From positions 1 to 64,000 of the forward strand of contig JAJCYM010000019.1 of assembly GCA_029262895.1 (NCBI GenBank): DNA of 64,000 nucleotides, read 5' to 3'. The notes beneath the pieces are model-generated. The model was not told the origin of the DNA. It searched no databases and saw only the letters and a list, made by a program, of their open reading frames with translations. The stretch is from Roseivirga sp. (GTDB taxonomy: Bacteria; Bacteroidota; Bacteroidia; Cytophagales; Cyclobacteriaceae). Position numbers and translations under genes: made by a program. Of the stretch, positions 23,068-33,302 are shown piece after piece (positions within the stretch are counted from its first letter, which is position 1; each line of letters starts with the position of its first letter).

Positions 23068-26000
23068 ATGCAGGAACTCTTGCAGTCTTACCAACGCAGG
23101 CTGAGCAATATTTCAGGGAATAACCGATCCTTGCTGCTACTCCGGCTCATTGCCAATCAAACTATTGATTTACATGATTTCGATTTTCTTGATGGCAAAC
23201 CCTCCTTCGAAATTATTGATCACATCATCGGGCGAACTAAAAAAATCAAACTGTCACAGGCCATAGACAGCCGGGATAAGGACGCAAATCAACTAACACT
23301 TCGGTTAAAGCAATTGCAGCGCAAGGCACAATTTATTTTGGATGAAACAGGTGCCTTCGACCTTTATGTCGGTTGGCCATTTGTGCACGGTAAGTTTGCC
23401 GATGGTTCATTGGTTCGGTCTCCATTAATGTTCTTTCCGATCAGACTTACGCTTGAAGACAATGTCTGGTATTTGGACAATCGTGCTGAGGTTAATATAA
23501 GCATGAACAAAAGCCTTTTGCTCGCTTATGCGCATTACAATGAAATGACATTGGAGGAAGAACTCGTAGAGCGGACTTTTGATGATTTTGACCAGGACAG
23601 TAAAGTGTTCAGGACTTCACTTTACGAACTGCTGAGAGACAGCGCCATAGAATTGAACTTCAACCAGGATTTATTCGCGAACGAACTTATTCAATTCAAA
23701 AATTATAAGAAGGCGGAGTTCCAGAATGAACATAAAGACGGAGAACTAAAACTATATTCTGAAGCAGTATTGGGTATTTTTCCACAAGCAGATTCTTACC
23801 TGGTGCCAGACTATGATTACCTTCTGGAGCGTGATCAATTCGAATCTTTGGAGGCTTTTTTTCAGTCGAAAACCATCGAAAATGAAGATCAACTGGACGC
23901 GCACAGCCAGGACTACACTTATTTTCTGAACAAGGTTAAGGAGGAACAAACTTTCACCCCTTTCCACATGGACGCCTATCAGGAGAATGCTATTAAGGCT
24001 GCCAAGCGTGGCAACTCTTTGGTGGTTCAAGGCCCTCCGGGCACGGGTAAGTCACAGCTTATATGCAACCTTATTTCCGACTATATGGCAAGAGGGAAAA
24101 AGGTACTTGTGGTTTGCCAGAAACGTGCTGCCTTGGATGTGGTATATGCTCGATTGAAAGAGAAGAAGTTGGATGATTTCACAGCCCTTGTTCACGATTT
24201 CAAAAATGACAGGAAATCCATCTATGAGAAGATTGCCAGTCAGATTGATAGGCTTGATGAATATCAAAGAGGAAACAATAACCTCGATACCATTCAATTG
24301 GAGCGAGATTTCCAGCTCTCCAGTCGGGCGATTGACCAAATCACCGAAGAGCTGGAAGAATATAGAAAAGCACTTTATGACGAATCGGAATGCGGAGTTT
24401 CGGTCAAAGAATTATACCTGACCTCTTCTCCAGAAGAGCAATCAATTAGCCTTACGCAGGAATATAATCAACTTCCTCTGTCCGATTTACCCCTGTTGAA
24501 AAAGGAATTGACACGCTATTTCGCCTATGCTAACCAATACAATCACTCTGATCATCCATGGGCTGAACGAGTAAATTTTGCCAAATTCAAGCTGCGAGAC
24601 CTCCAGTTAATTCAAGAGTCTTTAAAAGAAATACCTTCTTACGCCAAATCATTGGTTAAGGTAGTTTCTGAAATTGTGGATGAGTCTGTGGACTATGATT
24701 CATGCAGGACCTTAAGTGAAAATCTGGATAAGCTTGCTGAGATGATTCAATATTTAAAGTCTCAGGAGATCTTTGAGCTTTTCAGAGATATGGTGCCGTT
24801 TCAAAATGACTTGACCGAATCATTATGGCTGGAAAACACCAGGAAACTAATCAATCATTGCTTTGATGAAGTTGGCATAGAATCGACTATTCCCGCTAAT
24901 GAGATGGGGGAGATTCAGATGATTCTGAAAGGCAGATCAAGTGCTAAGAAGAGCTTCTTGAAATCAATAAAATGGTCTTTCTCCAAGGAAAAAACCCGGC
25001 TGGCGAGGGTGCTGATTGCCAATGGTTTAAGAGACGATCAATTGGGATTAGACATGCTTACTAAGCGATTGGATAACCGTTTGAACCTTCAACACCAGTT
25101 GACAAAACTAAAGGACGCGGGGTGGATTAAGGTGTTTCCGGAAAGTCAGGAGCAGAAAGAAATCAACGACTGGTTTGATAAAATGGACATCGCTCTAAAA
25201 GCGAAACTGCTCTTTTCCGGCTTCACCAATTTTCGAGAGTACTTCAACCTTCAAAAGTTCACAGCCGCGGAGTATGGTAGTAAGGTGAAGGAGCTTATTA
25301 CTGCGCTCAAAGAACTGCCAAAAAAGCGCACAGTCTGGAATAAATATATCTTGCCTAGACAGATTGATTTGCTCTTGTTGTCAGATGAGTTCTACAAACA
25401 GCTTAAAAACCGAATAGGAAAAGACTTTGATGCCATCTGTGAGTTTGACAAGCTCAAGGAGGCATTTTCAGAAGCCCAATTAGCCGTTGTCGACAAGCTG
25501 GAAGAGCTTGAGGGGCATTCTGATGAGCAATTATTGGCAATTTTCGAAAACAGTCTGAGACTGTCCTGGATAGACCATATTGAGAGCAAATATGAAATGT
25601 TAAGATCCGTGTCCACCTTGAAATTCGATCAAATGACCGAAGATCTTCAGGCTGCCGTTGAAAAGAAGCTGGAGGTGAGCGGTGAGATTTTGATCCAGAA
25701 GACTCGTGAGAACACCTATTTACCCGTGGAGTATAATAGACTGAACAACAGGGTAACCTATAGAGATTTACATCATCAAGTAACCAAAAAGCGGAAAGTG
25801 TGGCCAATTCGAAGGTTGTTGAGTCATTTTTCTGAAGAGCTGTTTCATCTTGTTCCCTGTTGGATGGCCTCACCCGAGTCCGTTTCAGCTATGTTTCCAA
25901 TGGAGAATTTCTTTGATCTGGTGATTTTTGATGAGGCTTCTCAATGCTTTTCTGAAAAGGGTTTGCCGGCAGCCTATAGGGCCAAACAAGTCGTGATTAC

Positions 26001-27078
26001 CGGTGACCCAATGCAACTTCAACCCAATGATTTGTATATGGTCAGATGGGAAGATGAGTCCGAGGGTATTGCCCATGAAGTAGACTCATTCCTGGAGCTT
26101 TGCAGTAAATACCTGATGAAAGTGGATTTGAAAGGACATTATCGAAGCAAGAGCATTGATCTGATCCAATTTTCGAATAATCACTTTTACAAGGGTAATT
26201 TGAGTTTGCTGCCTCACTTTGAACAAGTGAATGATGATAGTCCTGGAATTGAGTATCGGAAGGTGGCCGGAATTTGGGACAAACAAACCAATGAGGTGGA
26301 AGCGGAGGAGATCACATCACTGGTCAAATCCTTAAGGAAATCCAAGCCTGAAAGCTCTATAGGGATAGTAACCTTCAATGCCCCACAGCAAGGATTAATC
26401 CAAGACACATTGGAATCATCGGGTATTCAAATGGACGAGCAATTGTTTGTGAAGAATATTGAAAACGTTCAGGGAGATGAGATGGACATCATTATATTTT
26501 CAATTGCCTATGCGCCAAATCCACAAGGGAAGATGAGTGTCCAATTTGGTAGCCTTAATGCAGCCGGTGGTGAGAATCGATTAAACGTGGCAATCACAAG
26601 AGCCAGAGAGAAGGTAATCGTTGTCACCTCCATTTGGCCGGAAGAATTGGATGTTGCCAGGGCCAAGCATGAAGGACCTAAATTGTTAAAAGACTATCTG
26701 ATTTATGCCAAATCGGTGTGGGAGAAAAAATTTGTTTATGAAGTTCCGCTAGCTGAGCACAGGAGTCCGGCCTGGTATTTAAAGGGTCAGCTTAAAACCT
26801 GGGACAGGGATTATGACTTTCAATTTGTGGAGGAACTGCCATTTTCAGATTTGACCATCAAGAAAAAGAAGCAATACCATGGACTTATCCTGACTGATGA
26901 TGATCTCTATCATGGTTCCCCTTCAGAAAAGGAGACCTTTGTTTACAAACCCTCAGCACTAACTTCAAAACACTGGAACTACAAACTTTTTCATAGCCGG
27001 AATCACTGGCTGGATAAAGACAAGGTAAGAGAGAAGCTAAATCGTTTTTTAGAGGACTTGGATGAGCAGGCCAGTTAA
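23068..27078 (+). CDS. Large superfamily 1 DNA/RNA helicase with DUF4011-like N-terminus
   Basis: 1336 residues. The N-terminal ~270 residues resemble DUF4011 (NISGNNRSLLLLRL; DLYVGWPFVHGKFADGS). Walker A GPPGTGKS is at 322-329, then a long helical insert (about 400-900), Walker B DEAS at D955, motif III GDPMQLQP, motif IV/V NVQGDEMDIIIFS and motif VI RLNVAITRAREK. The layout is AAA_11/AAA_12 SF1B, as in Dna2/Upf1-like enzymes. The C-terminus has no recognised nuclease motif. Large DUF4011 helicases occur both as housekeeping genes and in defence islands; neighbours here are housekeeping, so I do not assign defence. Its stop codon overlaps the convergent gldH stop. Confidence 0.82.
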   Translation: MQELLQSYQRRLSNISGNNRSLLLLRLIANQTIDLHDFDFLDGKPSFEIIDHIIGRTKKIKLSQAIDSRDKDANQLTLRLKQLQRKAQFILDETGAFDLYVGWPFVHGKFADGSLVRSPLMFFPIRLTLEDNVWYLDNRAEVNISMNKSLLLAYAHYNEMTLEEELVERTFDDFDQDSKVFRTSLYELLRDSAIELNFNQDLFANELIQFKNYKKAEFQNEHKDGELKLYSEAVLGIFPQADSYLVPDYDYLLERDQFESLEAFFQSKTIENEDQLDAHSQDYTYFLNKVKEEQTFTPFHMDAYQENAIKAAKRGNSLVVQGPPGTGKSQLICNLISDYMARGKKVLVVCQKRAALDVVYARLKEKKLDDFTALVHDFKNDRKSIYEKIASQIDRLDEYQRGNNNLDTIQLERDFQLSSRAIDQITEELEEYRKALYDESECGVSVKELYLTSSPEEQSISLTQEYNQLPLSDLPLLKKELTRYFAYANQYNHSDHPWAERVNFAKFKLRDLQLIQESLKEIPSYAKSLVKVVSEIVDESVDYDSCRTLSENLDKLAEMIQYLKSQEIFELFRDMVPFQNDLTESLWLENTRKLINHCFDEVGIESTIPANEMGEIQMILKGRSSAKKSFLKSIKWSFSKEKTRLARVLIANGLRDDQLGLDMLTKRLDNRLNLQHQLTKLKDAGWIKVFPESQEQKEINDWFDKMDIALKAKLLFSGFTNFREYFNLQKFTAAEYGSKVKELITALKELPKKRTVWNKYILPRQIDLLLLSDEFYKQLKNRIGKDFDAICEFDKLKEAFSEAQLAVVDKLEELEGHSDEQLLAIFENSLRLSWIDHIESKYEMLRSVSTLKFDQMTEDLQAAVEKKLEVSGEILIQKTRENTYLPVEYNRLNNRVTYRDLHHQVTKKRKVWPIRRLLSHFSEELFHLVPCWMASPESVSAMFPMENFFDLVIFDEASQCFSEKGLPAAYRAKQVVITGDPMQLQPNDLYMVRWEDESEGIAHEVDSFLELCSKYLMKVDLKGHYRSKSIDLIQFSNNHFYKGNLSLLPHFEQVNDDSPGIEYRKVAGIWDKQTNEVEAEEITSLVKSLRKSKPESSIGIVTFNAPQQGLIQDTLESSGIQMDEQLFVKNIENVQGDEMDIIIFSIAYAPNPQGKMSVQFGSLNAAGGENRLNVAITRAREKVIVVTSIWPEELDVARAKHEGPKLLKDYLIYAKSVWEKKFVYEVPLAEHRSPAWYLKGQLKTWDRDYDFQFVEELPFSDLTIKKKKQYHGLILTDDDLYHGSPSEKETFVYKPSALTSKHWNYKLFHSRNHWLDKDKVREKLNRFLEDLDEQAS

Positions 27079-27542
27079 TTTTTGTCTTCAACCCTGAGAC
27101 CTACAGAGGCTATTTCTTTGAGATCAATTTCGCGCATATACTGAGCGATGGCCAATTTGTATTTGCCTTTATGGGGAAAGGTAAAATCAGTCAAAACCTT
27201 GTTTTGATGTTCATAAAGGCTATTGCCTTTCCCGAATGGCTTGCCTGTTTTTTGATCAAATAGCTGAAGATCAATCAATCCGCTTTCAAGTTCATTATCT
27301 AAACTATCTGTCAGCGTATAGGAAAGATATAAGTTTTGGTAGGGGTAGGAAATGCTGTTTCTAAGGTTTATGATAACATTTTTTGGAAGGGCGTCTTCAA
27401 TTTGAAATTCAAAGGTGGGAATGGTATCAAGATTCCAGGAATTCTCCTCAAAGTCGTAGTTGGACTCGAAAACTTTGGTTGAATCGCATGAGGATATCAC
27501 CAATAGCAAAGACAAAAAGATCAGACTAAATCGCTTCATCAT
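27075..27542 (-). CDS. gldH: Gliding motility lipoprotein GldH
   Basis: 155 residues. Lipoprotein signal peptide ends in VISSC (C19). The domain pattern (SNYDFEENSWNLDTIPTFEF, SYPYQNLYLSYTLTDS, FPHKGKYKLAIAQYMR) is that of GldH, an accessory lipoprotein required for gliding in Flavobacterium and widely kept with the T9SS machinery. The ATG overlaps the ricT stop codon by 4 bp. The ricT-gldH order is conserved in Bacteroidota as I recall it. It links to the T9SS cargo at the window start only by pathway. Confidence 0.9.
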   Translation of the reverse strand: MMKRFSLIFLSLLLVISSCDSTKVFESNYDFEENSWNLDTIPTFEFQIEDALPKNVIINLRNSISYPYQNLYLSYTLTDSLDNELESGLIDLQLFDQKTGKPFGKGNSLYEHQNKVLTDFTFPHKGKYKLAIAQYMREIDLKEIASVGLRVEDKN

Positions 27543-28696
27543 TGGTTTTGCTTATTGCCTTTCGGCCCCCTGTTTCGGTTTCGATTTCGATTTCGCCCAC
27601 CTTTGTTTTTGGACTTGTTTTTTGAGTGTTTGGTCCTGAATTTCTTGTCCATTTGTGCCAGATCACTATTAATGCCACCCAATTCCTTAATCTCAAAAGT
27701 ATTTTCCGTAAGGGTCTCTGGTAGTTCGCCCTTCTCGTTCATAGCAAGAATCTCCTTGACGCGTGTGGCATCTAATGAGTACCAGTTGTTATCATCTTCA
27801 AAACTGAACCACATCATCTTCCTGAAGATATCCGTTTTTTGAAGACGAGCATCTCCTTTTTTTGTTTTCAATTTGGTCACCTCCGGAATATGCTCGAGGG
27901 CTTCTAAATAAGTATCCAGTTCAAAATTCAAGCAGCACTTAAGTCTTCCACATTGCCCGGATAATTTCCCAGGGTTGAGGCTGAGTTTCTGGTATCTGGC
28001 TGCGGAGGTGGAAACACTTTTGAAATCACCCAGCCAGGTTGAACAGCACAATTCACGGCCACAGGAGCCGATGCCGCCAAGCCTGCCAGCCTCTTGACGC
28101 AGGCTTATCTGGCGCATTTCAATACGCACCTTAAATTCTGAGGCCAATACCCTGATTAATTCCCGGAAATCAACTCTTGAGTCTGCCGAATAATAAAAGG
28201 TAGCTTTTGTGTTATCAGATTGAAATTCGATATCAGAAAGCTTCATTTGAAGCCCCTGATCCTGGATGATTTGGCGAGTGCGATAGAGTGCGGGCATTTC
28301 ACGTTCACGGACTTTCTCGGCCTTGTCCAGGTCATTCAGTGTGGCTTTGCGATAGATTTTTCGAATGTCCTCCCCATCCTCAATCTTCTTTTTTTGCATT
28401 TGTAGCCTTACCAATTCTCCTTGTAAGGAGATGTAACCTAAATGGTGACCACCGGGAACATCTACAATGACGGATTCTCCGGTAACAAGGTCAAGATTGT
28501 CTTCATTTCTGAAGTAATCCTTCCTTCCGTTTTTGAATCGTACTTCGGCTACCTTAAATACCTCCTTGGTAGGTAAATCCATGTTGGACAACCAGTCAAA
28601 GACGTTCATTTTGTTGCAACCTCCGGTGGCACAGCCCCCATTGTTGTTGCATCCTGATACTTTTCCATCTTCACTGGTTCCGCAACTGCAGCCCAT
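27539..28696 (-). CDS. ricT: PSP1/RicT-family protein
   Basis: 385 residues. The N-terminus is Cys-rich (MGCSCGTSEDGKVSGC), followed by the PSP1 domain with the conserved cysteines of the YaaT/RicT group (GSCGRELCCSTWLGDF, GQCGRLKCCLNFE). In Bacillus RicT belongs to an iron-sulfur-containing complex that affects mRNA maturation; the role in Bacteroidota is not established. The last ~40 residues form a basic Lys/Arg/Asn tail that may bind nucleic acid. It is the third gene of a leftward recQ-purD-ricT-gldH run, with 40 bp to purD. Confidence 0.88.
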   Translation of the reverse strand: MGCSCGTSEDGKVSGCNNNGGCATGGCNKMNVFDWLSNMDLPTKEVFKVAEVRFKNGRKDYFRNEDNLDLVTGESVIVDVPGGHHLGYISLQGELVRLQMQKKKIEDGEDIRKIYRKATLNDLDKAEKVREREMPALYRTRQIIQDQGLQMKLSDIEFQSDNTKATFYYSADSRVDFRELIRVLASEFKVRIEMRQISLRQEAGRLGGIGSCGRELCCSTWLGDFKSVSTSAARYQKLSLNPGKLSGQCGRLKCCLNFELDTYLEALEHIPEVTKLKTKKGDARLQKTDIFRKMMWFSFEDDNNWYSLDATRVKEILAMNEKGELPETLTENTFEIKELGGINSDLAQMDKKFRTKHSKNKSKNKGGRNRNRNRNRGPKGNKQNQ

Positions 28697-28736
28697 AAAA
28701 TCTATTTATGAAAGCCTAAAAGGCTAATAAAACATA

Positions 28737-30026
28737 TCAATTCAGGAGTTTTAAAATATCTTGCCCAATATCACCTCGATGATATTCATCACTCCAGCTA
28801 ATTTTCTCTACACCATTATAAGAATTTTCAAGGGCTTTTGCCACAGAACTTCCTTTACCAGTAATGGCTAAAACACGGCCACCACTTGTCAATATTTGAC
28901 CAGGCTCTCCGGTTTTTGTTCCAGCGTGAAAGACAAGGCTCTCACTCGCTGTCTCAATACCGGAAATCACATTTCCTTTTTCATAGGCCTCAGGATATCC
29001 ACCGGAAACCATTACCACAGTAGTTGCAGTTTCAGGACTGGTGGTATAACTCGCCTGATCTAGGGTACCTTTGGCCGCAGCTTCTAAAAGTGCCAAAAAA
29101 TCAGAGTCTATGCGAGGTAATACGACCTGAGTTTCAGGATCACCCATTCTCACATTATATTCTATCACATATGGGTCTCCGCCCATGTTCATTAAACCGA
29201 TAAACAAGAAACCCTTGTAATCGATACCATCTTTTTTCAAGCCATTTACAGTGGGTTGAATCACTCGCTCATCTACTTTGCGCAAAAAGTCCTCATCGGC
29301 AAAAGGCACAGGTGAAACAGCACCCATTCCTCCGGTATTTAAGCCGGTGTCATTTTCCCCAATACGCTTATAGTCTTTGGCCTCCGGCAGTACCTTGTAG
29401 TTAGATCCGTCTGTCAATACAAACACGGAGAGTTCTATGCCGGCCAAAAATTGCTCAATAACCACTCGGCTGGAAGCGTCACCAAACTTCGCGTCTACCA
29501 GCATTTCTTTCAATGTCTCTCTGGCATGCTCTGGCGTTTCGGAGATGATCACCCCTTTTCCTGCAGCCAGCCCATCCGCTTTTAACACAATAGGTGTGGG
29601 ATGACTCGAAACATAGTTCAGTCCTTCGTCTAAAGACTCCACTGTGAAAGTTCTTGATCTGGCAGTAGGAATACCATGGCGTTCCATAAAGCGCTTTGAA
29701 AAATCCTTGCTGCCTTCTAGTTGGGCACCATCCTTTCCCGGGCCAATCAGCAGTACCTTGGTCAGTTCAGACTGGGCTTCAAAAAAGTCGCGAATTCCAT
29801 TGACTAATGGATCTTCAGGGCCTACAACAACCAAATCAATTTGTTCCTTGACCACAAAGTCTTTGATGCCTTCGAAGTCATTGACCTGTAAATCGACATT
29901 TGTTCCTGCGGAGGCAGTCCCCGCATTTCCCGGAGCGATGAAGAGTTTTTCGCAATGATCACTTTGCGCAATTTTCCAGGAAAAAGCATGCTCTCTTCCA
30001 CCACTTCCCAAAACCAGTATGTTCAT
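28737..30026 (-). CDS. purD: Phosphoribosylamine-glycine ligase
   Basis: 429 residues, full length. Starts with MNILVLGSGGREHAFSWKIA and contains the ATP-grasp signatures LKADGLAAGKGV and NVRMGDPETQ. It catalyses the second step of de novo purine synthesis, joining glycine to phosphoribosylamine with ATP. It follows recQ by 33 bp and precedes ricT by 40 bp in the same direction. Confidence 0.97.
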   Translation of the reverse strand: MNILVLGSGGREHAFSWKIAQSDHCEKLFIAPGNAGTASAGTNVDLQVNDFEGIKDFVVKEQIDLVVVGPEDPLVNGIRDFFEAQSELTKVLLIGPGKDGAQLEGSKDFSKRFMERHGIPTARSRTFTVESLDEGLNYVSSHPTPIVLKADGLAAGKGVIISETPEHARETLKEMLVDAKFGDASSRVVIEQFLAGIELSVFVLTDGSNYKVLPEAKDYKRIGENDTGLNTGGMGAVSPVPFADEDFLRKVDERVIQPTVNGLKKDGIDYKGFLFIGLMNMGGDPYVIEYNVRMGDPETQVVLPRIDSDFLALLEAAAKGTLDQASYTTSPETATTVVMVSGGYPEAYEKGNVISGIETASESLVFHAGTKTGEPGQILTSGGRVLAITGKGSSVAKALENSYNGVEKISWSDEYHRGDIGQDILKLLN

Positions 30027-30059
30027 TCGGATAAATCTTAAAGTAGATTGTAAATGTAA

Positions 30060-32249
30060 TTAATTTGCATGTTCAGAAAGAAACTTGATCCTCATAAGTC
30101 TCAAATCTTCCTCACTCAAATCTTCTTCTTCAAACTCGTATTTCGCATCTTCAATATTGTCTGACTCCGCATTCAGGAAGTAGTCGATAACATCATCTTG
30201 TCGATCATCATCAAGAATTTGCTCTAGATAGTAATCCAAATTGAGACGGGTACCTGAATAGCAAATGATTTCAATTTCATCCAATAGCTGACTCATGGAC
30301 CAACCTTTTTCCTCAGCTACATTTTCAAGATCAATTTGGCGGTCAATTTGTTGTATGATGTAGATCTTGTTTTTGGACTTATTGCCTGCCGATTTAATGA
30401 CAACCACATCTTCAATGTCAATATCATTGTCCTCAACATATTTCTGAATCAGCTTCAAAAACGCGTTGCCAAACTTTTGAACCTTGCCCATACCGATTCC
30501 ATTGACATTCCCCAATGCCTCAGAAGTAGTAGGGAAAGTTGTGGCCATTTCTTCCAGGGATGGATCCTGAACGATTACATAAGGTGGCAGATCTTTGTCC
30601 CTGGCAATTCTCTTGCGCTCGGCCTTGAGCAAATCAAAAAGGACAGGATCGTAGGACTTACCACCGGCTGGAGCACGTGGATGTTCGTTGCTTTCGTTCT
30701 GATCTGAATCAGTGTCACTGAAATCATGATTTTTGGTCAGCATTATGTCGGTCGGATTCTTTAAAAAGGCCAGGCCTCGTTCTGAAACCTTTAGCACACC
30801 AACATTTTCTATATTCTTTTGAATGAATTCATTGAGGAGCGTTTGGCGTATCACCGATTTCCAAAAGGGTTCATCGCGATCTGCACCCGCACCATATACC
30901 GGTAACTTATCGTGAGAATAACTCTTGATATATTGATTCTGTGAACCCCGAATGACACTTACTAAGTGTGTCATCCCAAACCTATTTTGCGTCTGTTCGG
31001 CTGCTTCAATGGCAATTTTGACAAATTCCTTTCCTTCGTATTCCTCTCGGGGGAATTTACAATTGTCGCATTTCCCCTCTTTTTTGCAATTTTCATCACT
31101 GTATTCTTCACCGAAATAATGAAGTAGCTGCTTTCTACGACACATTGCTGATTCGGCATAAGAAGACATTTCATCGAGCAAGATCAGGGCATTGTCTCTT
31201 TCGGTAACCGTCTTGTCCTTATTGAATTTTTCAAGCTTCAGGATGTCAGCATAGCTATAAAACATAATGCAATTTCCCTCTAGTCCGTCTCTCCCAGCAC
31301 GGCCGGTTTCCTGATAGTAGCCTTCCAGAGATTTTGGTACATCATAGTGGATTACGAAACGTACGTCCGGCTTGTCAATGCCCATACCGAATGCAATGGT
31401 GGCCACGATTACGTCAACCTCTTCATTGAGGAAGTCATCCTGATTTTTCATTCTCACCGAAGGCTCAAAACCAGCATGGTATGGTGCAACCTTGATTCCG
31501 TTGACTTTAAGGAAATTGGCAATCTCTTCCACCTTCTTTCTACTGAGGCAGTAGATGATTCCTGATTTCCCTGTATGTTCTCGAATGAACTTTACAAGCT
31601 GCTTTTTAACACCTTTCTTGGGTCGCACTTCATAGTACAAATTATCCCGATTAAAAGATGATTTGAAGATATGAGCGTCCTCCATCTGGAGATTCCTCTG
31701 AATGTCAATCTGCACCTTTGGTGTGGCGGTAGCCGTAAGTGCTATCACTGGCAGGTTGCCTACTTGCTTAATAATGTCTTTGATTCTTCTGTATTCCGGC
31801 CGAAAGTCATGACCCCACTCTGATATGCAGTGTGCCTCATCAATAGCAGCAAAAGAAATATTCGCCTCTTTTAAAAATTCGACATTTTCTGGTTTTGTGA
31901 GTGACTCAGGAGCTACGTAAAGTAGCTTTACTTCACCGGCCAGGGTAGATTTTTTGATCCGGTTAATCTCGGATTTTGACAAGGTAGAATTCAAAAAGCG
32001 AGCATTGATCCCAACTGCATTGAGCTGATCAACCTGGTTTTTCATCAAGGCGATCAATGGCGAGATCACAATGGCGGTTCCGGGTCGTACGATTGCCGGT
32101 AACTGATAACACATCGATTTTCCCGCACCTGTGGGCATAATCACAAATGTGTTTTTCCCCGCTAGAATATTATTGATTATTACCTCTTGATTGCCTCTGA
32201 ATTTGTCGTATCCAAAAACTTCCTTGAGTTTACTCTTTAAATCCACCAC
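30060..32249 (-). CDS. recQ: ATP-dependent DNA helicase RecQ
   Basis: 729 residues. Walker A in MPTGAGKSMCYQLPA (about residue 38), DEAH box in AAIDEAHCISEWGHDFRPEY, motif VI QETGRAGRDG, the zinc-binding Cys cluster (CRRKQLLHYF, CKKEGKCDNC), the RQC winged helix and an HRDC domain (ERKRIARDKDLPPYVIVQD). A C-terminal ~110-residue acidic extension (AESDNIEDAKYEFEEEDLSEED) follows, as in the longer Bacteroidota RecQ form. It unwinds DNA during recombination and repair. First gene of the leftward run, divergent from the KdsD-like gene. Confidence 0.96.
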   Translation of the reverse strand: MVDLKSKLKEVFGYDKFRGNQEVIINNILAGKNTFVIMPTGAGKSMCYQLPAIVRPGTAIVISPLIALMKNQVDQLNAVGINARFLNSTLSKSEINRIKKSTLAGEVKLLYVAPESLTKPENVEFLKEANISFAAIDEAHCISEWGHDFRPEYRRIKDIIKQVGNLPVIALTATATPKVQIDIQRNLQMEDAHIFKSSFNRDNLYYEVRPKKGVKKQLVKFIREHTGKSGIIYCLSRKKVEEIANFLKVNGIKVAPYHAGFEPSVRMKNQDDFLNEEVDVIVATIAFGMGIDKPDVRFVIHYDVPKSLEGYYQETGRAGRDGLEGNCIMFYSYADILKLEKFNKDKTVTERDNALILLDEMSSYAESAMCRRKQLLHYFGEEYSDENCKKEGKCDNCKFPREEYEGKEFVKIAIEAAEQTQNRFGMTHLVSVIRGSQNQYIKSYSHDKLPVYGAGADRDEPFWKSVIRQTLLNEFIQKNIENVGVLKVSERGLAFLKNPTDIMLTKNHDFSDTDSDQNESNEHPRAPAGGKSYDPVLFDLLKAERKRIARDKDLPPYVIVQDPSLEEMATTFPTTSEALGNVNGIGMGKVQKFGNAFLKLIQKYVEDNDIDIEDVVVIKSAGNKSKNKIYIIQQIDRQIDLENVAEEKGWSMSQLLDEIEIICYSGTRLNLDYYLEQILDDDRQDDVIDYFLNAESDNIEDAKYEFEEEDLSEEDLRLMRIKFLSEHAN

Positions 32250-32269
32250 ACCCCATATTTATTTTGGTC

Positions 32270-32303
32270 TTTGACGCAAGCTCGACTCTTATCATTATCT
32301 TTG
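32270..32303 (+). promoter_or_regulatory. Promoter of the KdsD-like gene
   Basis: TTTG at 32270-32273, a 22-bp spacer and TATCTTTG at 32296-32303; the start codon is 29 nt downstream. Confidence 0.7.
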
Positions 32304-32332
32304 CGAGGTCAAATTAAAAAAGGCCCTTTAGA

Positions 32333-33301
32333 TTGAATTTAGCAAAAAATATTCAAAACATAGCCAAAAATACGCTTTTACAAGAGGCCGAGGCATTACG
32401 TAAAGTTGCGGGCTACATCGATGAAGAATTTGAGCGTATTGTAGCCCTGATTTTAGACATGAAAGGGCGCCTTGTAGTGACTGGAATAGGCAAAAGCGCC
32501 ATCATCGCCAATAAGATTGTGGCAACCATGAATTCAACCGGAACCCCGGCTTTATTTATGCATGCTGCAGATGCGATACATGGTGATCTTGGAATGATTC
32601 AACCAGATGATGTGGTGATCTGTATTTCGAAAAGTGGGAACACTCCGGAAATCAAAGTTTTGGCGCCATTATTAAAAAGAACAGGTGCTAAACTAATTGC
32701 ACTTGTAAGTAATACATCCTCTACTCTTGCCTCACAATCAGATTATATACTGAATGCCACCATGGATGCAGAAGCTGATCCAAACAATTTGGCTCCCACT
32801 ACCAGCACAACGGTACACATGGCGTTGGGTGATGCTTTAGCGGTGAGTCTAGTGGAAGCGAGAGGCTTTACAAGTGAGGATTTTGCAAAATATCACCCCG
32901 GAGGTTCTCTGGGCAGGCAACTATACCTTAAGGTAGATGACATTTACCCTAAGAATGAGCTGCCTATTGTCAATGCGTCAGATTTGGTCAAAGAGGCAAT
33001 TTTGGTCATATCCAAAAATCGACTTGGGGCTGCCGCTGTGGTGGATTCCGACAATCACTTAGTGGGTATTTTCACAGATGGTGATTTGAGGAGGATGTTG
33101 GAAAAACATGAACAATTTGATCAGCTGATCGTCAAAGAGGTAATGACATCAAACCCAAAGACAATTGAAAAGGGAGTTTTTGCGATTCGTGCACTCAATT
33201 TGATGAGAGAGCAGGACATTAACCAGTTGATTGTGATGGACAAAGAAGTCGTGGCTGGCTTTATACATATAAGCGATCTTTTAAACGAGGGAATTGTCTG
33301 A
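32333..33301 (+). CDS. kdsD: KpsF/GutQ-family arabinose-5-phosphate isomerase
   Basis: 322 residues from a TTG start; no ATG is available before the conserved N-terminus. The SIS domain carries GIGKSAIIANKIVATMNSTG and ADAIHGDLGM, and two CBS domains occupy the last ~120 residues (AILVISKNRLGAAAVVD, VFAIRALNLMREQDINQL). It interconverts ribulose 5-phosphate and arabinose 5-phosphate, the first step to KDO for lipopolysaccharide. The next gene, for GDP-mannose supply, follows by 1 bp, so the pair serves surface polysaccharide precursors. Confidence 0.92.
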   Translation: MNLAKNIQNIAKNTLLQEAEALRKVAGYIDEEFERIVALILDMKGRLVVTGIGKSAIIANKIVATMNSTGTPALFMHAADAIHGDLGMIQPDDVVICISKSGNTPEIKVLAPLLKRTGAKLIALVSNTSSTLASQSDYILNATMDAEADPNNLAPTTSTTVHMALGDALAVSLVEARGFTSEDFAKYHPGGSLGRQLYLKVDDIYPKNELPIVNASDLVKEAILVISKNRLGAAAVVDSDNHLVGIFTDGDLRRMLEKHEQFDQLIVKEVMTSNPKTIEKGVFAIRALNLMREQDINQLIVMDKEVVAGFIHISDLLNEGIV

Positions 33302-33302
33302 T

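Noticed and set aside
23068-27078. Defence island around the large helicase
   Set aside because: All flanking genes are housekeeping or motility-related; no nuclease, methylase or other defence gene is present.
27075-32249. recQ-purD-ricT-gldH as a functional unit
   Set aside because: Short gaps show possible co-transcription, but the functions (repair, purine synthesis, RNA metabolism, gliding) do not form one pathway, so I do not claim a system.
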